A stretch of DNA of 21,125 nt. It comes from CAZCBD01 sp964496755. GTDB taxonomy: Bacteria; Bacteroidota; Ignavibacteria; Ignavibacteriales; Melioribacteraceae. The DNA lies in NCBI GenBank assembly GCA_964496755.1, contig CAZCBD010000025.1:1-21125 (forward strand), written 5' to 3'. The position numbers and the translations under genes were made by a program. This document shows, piece after piece, positions 15,294 to 21,125 of this stretch (positions are counted from its first letter, which is position 1; each line of letters begins with the position of its first letter). A model generated the notes under the pieces. That model had not been told where the DNA came from, ran no database searches, and worked only from the letters and a program-made list of their open reading frames with translations.

Positions 15294-16271
15294 ATGAAAG
15301 TAATGAATATAGTAAATGCTATTAATAATGCATTAGATATAAAACTAAATGATGATCCTAATGTTGTAACTTATGGCGAAGATGTTGGTGTAGAAGGCGG
15401 TGTTTTCAGAGTTACTGAAGGCCTACAAAAAAAATATGGAGAACATAGAGTTTGGGATTCTCCTCTTGCCGAATCAGGAATAGTGGGCACGGCAGTTGGA
15501 ATGGCAGCTGCGGGAATGCGCCCTGTGGTTGAAATGCAATTTTCCGGATTTGTGTATCCCGGATTCAATCAAATTGCCACTCATGTTGCCAGAATGTATA
15601 ACCGCTCCCGTGGCAAATATAAAATGCAAATGGTAATTAGAATGCCATATGGCGGCGGCATCAATGCGCTTGAACATCATTCCGAAAGTCAGGAAGTTCT
15701 TTTTGCACACCTCCAAGGTCTTAAAGTTGTAATTCCATCTACACCAAACGACGCAAAGGGGTTGCTTATTTCGGCAATTGAATCGGACGACCCGATTATT
15801 TTTATGGAACCAAAAAAAATTTACAGAGCAATTAAACAAGAAGTACCGGAAGAAAAATTCACCATTCCAATTGGCAAAGCAAAGCTTTTACAATCGGGCG
15901 ATAATCTAACTATAGTAACCTACGGTGCCATGGTTCGCGAAACACAACGAGCATTAACAATTGCAAAAGAGAGCGGTATTACGGCGGATCTGATTGATCT
16001 GAGAACAATTTATCCGATTGACAAAGAAACAATTATCACTTCGGTAAAAAAAACAGGACGAATAGTTATTGTAACCGAAGATAATACTGCTTTCGGCGTA
16101 GCTTCCGAAATTATTTCAATTGTGAACGAAGAAGCCTTTCTTCACCTTGAAGCACCTCCCAAAAGAGTTTCCACTTTTGATATAATTATTCCTTTGCCCA
16201 AGTGTGAACATTTTTATATGCACTCTCCGGAAAAAATATTTTTTGAAATAGAAAAAACGGTGAAATACTAA
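15294..16271 (+). CDS. pdhB: 2-oxoacid (probably pyruvate) dehydrogenase E1 component, beta subunit
   Basis: The 325-residue product is a transketolase-like beta subunit: an N-terminal pyrimidine-binding domain with YGEDVGVEGGVFRVTEGL (27-44) and DSPLAESGIVG (55-65), where E60 is the glutamate expected to activate TPP. A C-terminal domain with VTYGAMV and VTEDNTAFG follows. It forms the heterotetramer with E1 alpha, from which it is separated by 27 nt, and its stop codon shares one base with the E2 start (TAATG). AGAG lies a few bases ahead of its ATG. Confidence 0.92.
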   Translation: MKVMNIVNAINNALDIKLNDDPNVVTYGEDVGVEGGVFRVTEGLQKKYGEHRVWDSPLAESGIVGTAVGMAAAGMRPVVEMQFSGFVYPGFNQIATHVARMYNRSRGKYKMQMVIRMPYGGGINALEHHSESQEVLFAHLQGLKVVIPSTPNDAKGLLISAIESDDPIIFMEPKKIYRAIKQEVPEEKFTIPIGKAKLLQSGDNLTIVTYGAMVRETQRALTIAKESGITADLIDLRTIYPIDKETIITSVKKTGRIVIVTEDNTAFGVASEIISIVNEEAFLHLEAPPKRVSTFDIIIPLPKCEHFYMHSPEKIFFEIEKTVKY

Positions 16272-17554
16272 TGAGATATATTTTTAATTTTCCTGATATT
16301 GGAGAAGGACTTGAAGAAGGCACAATTAACGAATGGCTTGTACAAAAAGGTCAAAAAATCCAAGTGGGCGATCCACTTGTAAACATGGAAACCGACAAAG
16401 TTGCAGCTGATATCCCTTCCCCAAAAAACGGTACTATTGTTGCCTTATTCGGAAATGTAGGCGATACAATTTTAGTAGGCTCTCCTTTAGTTGAAATTGA
16501 AATTGACGAAAAATCCGAAAATTTAACAAATCATAGCACTTCAAAAATAAGTGCCGAGAATATTAATGAAGAAGGAGCCGGAGTAGTGGGCACACTTGAA
16601 GTTGCCAGCGGAAATGCTTACTTGCCTGCAAGCAGCGAAACAGTTATTGAAAAAAAATCAACTTCAAAAGTTAAAAAAATTCTATCCACACCCGTAGCAA
16701 GAGCCTATGCAAAAGATTTGGGAATAGATATTAATAATGTAAAAGGCACAGGTCCTAACGGAAGAGTAACCAAAAAGGATATTTTAGAGTATTCGGAAAT
16801 TGATACTTCTATTAATTTATCTAACAATTCCACAAACACTTCAACTTCGGATAAAAATAGAGTCGAGTTAATTCCGCTTACTCAAATTCGAAAAACAATT
16901 GCAAAAAATATGAGTGAATCAAAACACAATGCTGTACACATGACTGTTTTTGATGAGGTTGAAATTTCGGAATTAATTCGTATTCGAAATAATTTTAAAG
17001 AACAATATAAAAGTAAGGGCACAAAACTTTCCTTCATGCCATTTATTCTGAAAGCTGTTTCAATGGCACTAAAAAAATATAAAAATCTAAATGCCCAACT
17101 TGATTTACAAAACAATCGGATAATTCAAAACAATTTTGTAAATATCGGAATTGCTGTAGATACCGACTATGGTTTGGTTGTTCCTGTTATAAATGATGTA
17201 GATAAACTTTCAATATTTGAAATTGCCCTCCAAGTTCAAGAACTTGCAAAAAATGCCAAAGCCAAACAATTGAATATTGATGATATGAAAAACGGAACAT
17301 TTACAATTACAAACTACGGCGCAATTGGCGGGCAGTTTGCTGTTCCCGTTATTAATTATCCACAATCAGCTATTTTAGGAATAGGACGATTAATGCAAAA
17401 ACCGATTGTAAAAAATAATGAAATAATTGTTGGCAACATTTTGCCTTTATCACTTTCTGTTGATCACAGAATTGTTGATGGTGGCGATACTGCAAGATTT
17501 CTGAACCAAATAATGAACTATATTGCCGACCCAATTAATTTGATAATGGAATAG
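16271..17554 (+). CDS. pdhC: Dihydrolipoyllysine acyltransferase, E2 component
   Basis: E2 is the core of the complex and transfers the acyl group from lipoamide to coenzyme A. The 427-residue product has one lipoyl domain with K43 in METDKVAAD as the lipoylation site. A linker leads to a peripheral subunit-binding domain (STPVARAYAKDLG to NGRVTKKDI, 139-171), a Ser/Asn/Thr-rich linker (about 177-196) and a catalytic domain ending with SVDHRIVDGG; H399 and D403 are the active-site residues. A single lipoyl domain and this order match bacterial PDH or branched-chain E2. Start overlaps the E1 beta stop by one base. Confidence 0.94.
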   Translation: MRYIFNFPDIGEGLEEGTINEWLVQKGQKIQVGDPLVNMETDKVAADIPSPKNGTIVALFGNVGDTILVGSPLVEIEIDEKSENLTNHSTSKISAENINEEGAGVVGTLEVASGNAYLPASSETVIEKKSTSKVKKILSTPVARAYAKDLGIDINNVKGTGPNGRVTKKDILEYSEIDTSINLSNNSTNTSTSDKNRVELIPLTQIRKTIAKNMSESKHNAVHMTVFDEVEISELIRIRNNFKEQYKSKGTKLSFMPFILKAVSMALKKYKNLNAQLDLQNNRIIQNNFVNIGIAVDTDYGLVVPVINDVDKLSIFEIALQVQELAKNAKAKQLNIDDMKNGTFTITNYGAIGGQFAVPVINYPQSAILGIGRLMQKPIVKNNEIIVGNILPLSLSVDHRIVDGGDTARFLNQIMNYIADPINLIME

Positions 17555-17556
17555 TT

Positions 17557-18903
17557 ATGAATTTAGAATATGATTTAATAATAATAGGTGCAGGCCCCGG
17601 AGGATATGTTGCCGCCATTAGAGCAGGCCAACTCGGACTAAAAACAGCTTTAATAGAAAAAAAACATATTGGCGGTATGTGTTTGAATTGGGGATGTATT
17701 CCATCAAAATCTTTTATCGAATCTGCAAAAATGTTTGTAAAAATAAAAGAAGCTTCGAAATTCGGAATAGATGGAATTGATAAAAAAGAAATTTCCTTTA
17801 ATTGGACAAAAGCTGCAGCACGCACTTCCAGAATTGTAAAAAAGCTGACCGGCGGAGTAAGTCACTTACTTAAGAAAAATAATGTTGAGGTTATTGAAGG
17901 AAAAGCGAATTTAATATCGCCAAATAAAGTAAGTGTTAATAATCGAACTCTCGAAACTGCAAACATTATAATTGCAACAGGCTCTTTTATGCCTCCAATT
18001 GAGTTGGAAATTTCTTCGGAAAAAATTATCGGAATAAATAAATTATTTGAACTTGAATCCCTTCCCCAAAATATCATTGTATACGGATCCGGTCCGGTAG
18101 TAGCTGAAACCGCTCAATTATTAAGTATGATTGGAAAAAAAGTCTCAATAATATTATCAGATCAACTTTTGCCCGGTTTCGATTTGTTTTTACAAGATTT
18201 TATTATGAAAAAATTTAAATCGGAAAAAACCGAAATCTTTGCACAAAATGAAATTGAAATAAACAATAATAAATTATTTGCAAACGGAAAAGAAATTGAG
18301 TACGAAGTTATTATAAATGCAGGTTGGCGAAAAGCAATTCTACCCGATTTGGATTTTGAAATAGCACTTACAGATACCGGTTACATTTCCGTGAATTCAA
18401 ATATGCAGACATCTATTTCAAATATTTATGCAATTGGAGACGTAACAGGAAATTCTTTTTTGGCCCATCCGGCTTCGGCTCAGGGTTTACATGCGGTTAA
18501 TCACATAAAGGGAATTACTAATACCGACAATCTGGAATTAATCCCCTTGAACTTATATGCCAATCCGGAAATTGCTCAAATCGGAAAAACCGAACAAGAA
18601 TTAATTAAATCTAATACAACTTATAAAATTTCCACCTTTCCGTTATCAGCCAATGGCAAAGCCTTAATTGAAAATAGCATAACCGGTTTTATCAGAGTTC
18701 TTTTCGAAGAAAAATACGGTGAGGTTTTGGGTGTACAAATAGTTGCTCCTGCCGCAACAGATTTAATTTCTGAAGCTGCCGTTTACTTAAACATGGAAGC
18801 AACCGTTTATGATATTGCAAATACGATACACGCTCATCCAACCATTTCCGAAATATTTATGGAAACTGGCTTTGATGCAACAGGAAAACCTATTCACAAA
18901 TAA
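17557..18903 (+). CDS. lpdA: Dihydrolipoyl dehydrogenase, E3 component
   Basis: This FAD disulfide oxidoreductase re-oxidises dihydrolipoamide on E2 with NAD+. The 448-residue product carries the FAD-binding GAGPGGYVAA (11-20), the redox pair C42/C47 in GGMCLNWGCIPS, a second nucleotide-binding motif GSGPVVAETA, AIGDVTG, and the C-terminal HAHPTISE with the H427/E432 dyad. The second Rossmann motif is slightly atypical (GSGPVV rather than GGGxIG), but all catalytic residues are there. The ATG lies two bases after the E2 stop, so it is co-translated with the complex it serves. Confidence 0.94.
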   Translation: MNLEYDLIIIGAGPGGYVAAIRAGQLGLKTALIEKKHIGGMCLNWGCIPSKSFIESAKMFVKIKEASKFGIDGIDKKEISFNWTKAAARTSRIVKKLTGGVSHLLKKNNVEVIEGKANLISPNKVSVNNRTLETANIIIATGSFMPPIELEISSEKIIGINKLFELESLPQNIIVYGSGPVVAETAQLLSMIGKKVSIILSDQLLPGFDLFLQDFIMKKFKSEKTEIFAQNEIEINNNKLFANGKEIEYEVIINAGWRKAILPDLDFEIALTDTGYISVNSNMQTSISNIYAIGDVTGNSFLAHPASAQGLHAVNHIKGITNTDNLELIPLNLYANPEIAQIGKTEQELIKSNTTYKISTFPLSANGKALIENSITGFIRVLFEEKYGEVLGVQIVAPAATDLISEAAVYLNMEATVYDIANTIHAHPTISEIFMETGFDATGKPIHK

Positions 18904-18921
18904 TTTGAGATTAAACTGTTT

Positions 18922-19506
18922 ATGTTTAAAGTAAAAGAATACGATTTACCTGACTTTACAATTTTTAAATCAGGAATATCTTCCGAGAAATTTTCAACTT
19001 GGGTGCCCACTAAAAAAATATTAATTCTCGGAAGAAGCAATAAACCCGAGGCATCACTTAAAAATATTACTGACGATATCGAAATTTATAAACGCCCCAG
19101 TGGTGGAGAAACTGTAATATTAACTCCCAAAACATTGGTTCTTTCAAAAAATGTTAATAATGTAACACTAGAAAACTCTTGGGAAGTTTTTCAATCTATA
19201 AATCAGGAAATAATTAAAAAACTAGAGTATCTTAATATTCGAAATTTGCACCGAAAAGGGATTTCGGATATAACAATTAATGAAAAAAAAATATTAGGAT
19301 CATCAATTTATAGAACCCGCAATAGGCTTTTTTATCATGCGGTTCTTAATGTAGCCGAATCAGTTTCAACAATTTCAAAATATATTTTGCACCCGAAACG
19401 AGAACCGGATTATAGAAAAGGGCGTTCCCACGATAGCTTTGTTACATCTATTTGGCAAGAAGGTTATCATATTCCGATGCAAGAAATTCTAAATATATTT
19501 AAATAA
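18922..19506 (+). CDS. Short lipoate-protein ligase-like protein (LplA/BPL fold)
   Basis: The 194-residue product resembles the catalytic domain of the biotin/lipoate protein ligase family. KRPSGGETV (57-65) matches the R-R-x-x-G-G-G-x-V lipoate-binding loop, and SDITINEKKILGSSIY (115-130) matches the N-D-L-x-x-x-x-K-K-x-x-G-S-A block with K123 in the catalytic lysine position. HPKREPDYRKGR (157-168) fits the end of the domain. It is much shorter than E. coli LplA (338) and lacks the accessory C-terminal domain. Last in the PDH operon, 18 nt after E3, it likely attaches lipoate or octanoate to K43 of E2. Whether it activates free lipoate or transfers octanoyl from a carrier cannot be told. 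Confidence 0.82.
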   Translation: MFKVKEYDLPDFTIFKSGISSEKFSTWVPTKKILILGRSNKPEASLKNITDDIEIYKRPSGGETVILTPKTLVLSKNVNNVTLENSWEVFQSINQEIIKKLEYLNIRNLHRKGISDITINEKKILGSSIYRTRNRLFYHAVLNVAESVSTISKYILHPKREPDYRKGRSHDSFVTSIWQEGYHIPMQEILNIFK

Positions 19507-19532
19507 AAAAAGCTGCTCGTAAAAAGCAGCTT
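19504..19532 (-). terminator. Intrinsic terminator between convergent operons
   Basis: AAGCTGCT (19510-19517) and AGCAGCTT (19525-19532) form a perfect 8-bp stem with a 7-nt loop. On the minus strand the stem runs into a T-tract (19504-19510), ending the zinc-ribbon/Nif3 operon. On the plus strand no U-tract follows, so it would stop the PDH operon only weakly. It abuts the lipoate ligase stop codon. Confidence 0.85.
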
Positions 19533-19553
19533 CACTCAATAATATTTAATTTT

Positions 19554-20291
19554 TTAAAATCCTAATTTTTTACTAACTCTTTCGGTAATTTCATTTGAAA
19601 TTAGAATTCTTCCACATGCTTCACATGTATATATTCTTTTGTTAGTTTTAATTTCAAGTTGGCGTTGCGGAGGAACCATACTATGGCAACCGGTACAAGT
19701 TGAACGAACAACCGATGCAATAGCAATACCATTTTTAGCTTTTCTAATTCTAGTGTAGGTATTCAAATCCGGTTTGCGTACTTTTTCAACAACTTCGTTT
19801 CTAAGTTCATTCCATTTTTTTTCTTCTTTTTCATTTGCAGCAATAATTTCTTTTAAACCGCTTTCTTTTTCTTTTAACTCATTATTCAATTTATCTAATT
19901 GAGGAACCAATTCATCAATTTCATTCTTAAGTTGTTCAGTTAAAATTTCTAAATCATCAATCTCTTTTGTCAGTTTATCTATTTCCGATTCCGTATGATC
20001 AATTTCTTTTGTTAATGCATCATATTCCTTATTATTTCTAACTTGATAAAGTTGTGTTTTAAACTTTTTAAGGTTCGCACTTAATCTTTCAATTTCTTCT
20101 TCATTAGAAATTCTTTTTTCCGAATTAATCTTCTTTTCTTCTTCTTTACTATTTATTTGATCTTGTATTAATTGCATTTGTCCTTTAAGTTCGTTTACTG
20201 TTAATGGTAAATCGCCACGCAATTCTTCCAATTCGTCTAATTGTGAATCAATTAATTGCAATTCATACAAAACTTCCATTCGGTTAATCAA
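19554..20291 (-). CDS. Coiled-coil protein with C-terminal C4 zinc ribbon (DUF164 / CdsZ-type)
   Basis: The 245-residue product has a long, highly charged coiled coil (about 8-170) and a C-terminal zinc ribbon with C199, C202, C223 and C226 (CTGCHSMVPPQ and YTCEACGR). This is the layout of the widespread DUF164 zinc-ribbon family, often found next to Nif3/DUF34 genes, as here. Molecular function is not established to my knowledge; nucleic-acid binding or a role in translation has been suggested for relatives. The start is probably TTG at 20291, because AGAGGTG lies four bases upstream of it. An ATG four codons later (20279) is the alternative. It begins 9 nt after the Nif3 stop. Confidence 0.87.
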   Translation of the reverse strand: MINRMEVLYELQLIDSQLDELEELRGDLPLTVNELKGQMQLIQDQINSKEEEKKINSEKRISNEEEIERLSANLKKFKTQLYQVRNNKEYDALTKEIDHTESEIDKLTKEIDDLEILTEQLKNEIDELVPQLDKLNNELKEKESGLKEIIAANEKEEKKWNELRNEVVEKVRKPDLNTYTRIRKAKNGIAIASVVRSTCTGCHSMVPPQRQLEIKTNKRIYTCEACGRILISNEITERVSKKLGF

Positions 20292-20295
20292 TTTA

Positions 20296-20302
20296 CACCT
20301 CT
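20296..20302 (-). promoter_or_regulatory. Ribosome binding site supporting a TTG start
   Basis: AGAGGTG lies four bases before TTG 20291 and 16 bases before the alternative ATG 20279. It overlaps the TAG stop of the preceding Nif3 gene, so translation of the zinc-ribbon gene is coupled. Confidence 0.55.
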
Positions 20303-21125
20303 ATTTTATTTTACTATTATTATAAACTTTTATCGGATTGGTTGATCCTGAATATTTAATAACAGAAATACTTTTTGCAGATTGATTTATAAAATCCTTT
20401 AATTTTCTTTGGATTAAATTCAGCGAAAATATCTCCGTTTCATAATGACCGGCATCAACCAATAAAATTTTATTTTCTGCAGATTGAAATGTATGGTATT
20501 TAATATCTGCCGTAATAAAAGCATCTGCGTTGGAATTTAAAGCAGCCGGAATTAAATCCGCTCCGCTTCCTCCGCATACAGCTACTGTTTTTATTTTCGA
20601 TTTATTTGAACTTGTATATTTTAAACTTGATATTTTTAATTTTGAAGAAACAAATTTCAAAAATTCATTTTTCGATAAACCTTTTTTTAAGACTCCAATT
20701 GCCCCGAAACCAAAATTTTTATTTTCATTTTCCACTTTATAAATATCAAAAGCAGGTTCTTCGTATGGATGCGAAAAATTAATTGCCGAAATAACTTTAT
20801 TTAAATTCCATTTATCGACAATAATTTCAAGGCGAATTTCGTTTACCATCTCAAAACTCTCTTTTTGCCCAATTGCGGGAGAGCTTTTTTTGTTGCCCTG
20901 AAATGTTCCAACACCTTTACTATTAAAGCTACATTTTGAATAATTCCCAATTACACCACCACCGGCTTCAAATATTGCTTCGGCAACAAAATCAATATCA
21001 TTTTCCGGCACAAAAACCACAATTTTATACTGATTTGATTTTTCAAATTCAAGAAAATCTATTTCCTCTAATTCCAGCTGCTTTGCCAATTCAAAGCTTA
21101 CCCCGTCTTTGGCAAAATCCAAATT
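20301..21125 (-). CDS. Nif3-like dinuclear metal center protein (DUF34), C-terminal part
   Basis: The frame is open to the right edge and reads NLDFAKDGVSFELAKQL from base 21125. This matches the interior of Nif3/YqfO proteins (the N-L-D-x-A-x-x-G-V-N region), so about 100 N-terminal residues are missing. An inserted PII-like domain follows (YKIVVFVPENDIDFVAEAIF to SHPYEEPAFDIY). The C-terminal metal-binding half comes next, with ADIKYH and LLVDAGHYETE, which supply metal-ligand histidine and glutamate in the family. Proposed as a metal-dependent hydrolase (GTP cyclohydrolase 1 type 2 in some annotations), true role unsettled. It pairs with the zinc-ribbon gene, a common neighbourhood. Confidence 0.9.
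   Translation of the reverse strand, partial: NLDFAKDGVSFELAKQLELEEIDFLEFEKSNQYKIVVFVPENDIDFVAEAIFEAGGGVIGNYSKCSFNSKGVGTFQGNKKSSPAIGQKESFEMVNEIRLEIIVDKWNLNKVISAINFSHPYEEPAFDIYKVENENKNFGFGAIGVLKKGLSKNEFLKFVSSKLKISSLKYTSSNKSKIKTVAVCGGSGADLIPAALNSNADAFITADIKYHTFQSAENKILLVDAGHYETEIFSLNLIQRKLKDFINQSAKSISVIKYSGSTNPIKVYNNSKIK

Noticed and set aside
15371..15839. Minus-strand frames within E1 beta
   Set aside because: Opposite a strongly conserved enzyme gene, with no recognisable protein and no start signals.
20301..21122. Nif3 gene starting at 21122
   Set aside because: The codon there is TTG for the leucine of the conserved NLDFAKDG segment; the frame continues to the window edge, so the gene is truncated, not started there.
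1..21125. CRISPR arrays, tRNA or rRNA genes, insertion sequences, phage genes
   Set aside because: Reading both strands I found no regularly spaced repeats, cloverleaf-like sequence, transposase or integrase; the content is metabolic throughout.

Overview
The window is AT-rich chromosomal DNA with tightly packed, overlapping operons. It most likely comes from the Bacteroidota/Chlorobiota/Ignavibacteriota branch. The reasons are a TonB-dependent receptor with an N-terminal carboxypeptidase-regulatory-like domain, a promoter matching the Bacteroidota TTTG/TAnnTTTG pattern in front of a TPP riboswitch, and the overall gene types. GGAG-type ribosome binding sites precede several genes, which fits Ignavibacteria-like lineages better than Flavobacteria. 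That placement is inference, not proof. Both window edges cut genes.

Bases 1-6626 (minus strand) hold a late-cobalamin operon in the order cobA, cbiP/cobQ, cobD, cbiB, cobU, cobT, cobS and a truncated cobC (alpha-ribazole phosphatase) at the left edge. Most junctions overlap by 1-11 nt or have very short gaps. Together these enzymes adenosylate the corrinoid, amidate it to cobyric acid, add the aminopropanol arm and assemble the lower nucleotide loop. No corrin-ring synthesis gene is present.

Bases 6688-7872 (plus strand) encode a DUF1015 protein, divergent from cobA. Directly behind its stop codon, on the opposite strand, is a well-conserved cobalamin riboswitch (about 7903-8042). A transcript leaving this riboswitch must run antisense through all of DUF1015 before reaching cobA. 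This is the most unusual arrangement in the window.

Bases 8043-8359 are a gap with weak hairpins and no convincing gene. Bases 8360-14060 (minus strand) are a TPP-riboswitch operon: promoter, TPP aptamer, intrinsic terminator, TonB-dependent receptor, thiamine pyrophosphokinase (thiN), sodium:solute symporter and an NAD-dependent epimerase. It reads as a thiamine uptake and activation system in which an SSS-family symporter takes the place expected of a PnuT-like permease.

Bases 14108-19506 (plus strand), starting back to back with the thiamine operon, encode a complete 2-oxoacid dehydrogenase complex of pyruvate dehydrogenase type (E1 alpha, E1 beta, E2, E3) followed by a short lipoate-protein-ligase-like enzyme. 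E1 needs TPP and E2 needs lipoate, so cofactor supply and cofactor user are neighbours. A terminator separates this operon from a convergent minus-strand pair: a coiled-coil zinc-ribbon protein and a Nif3/DUF34 metal protein that runs off the right edge.
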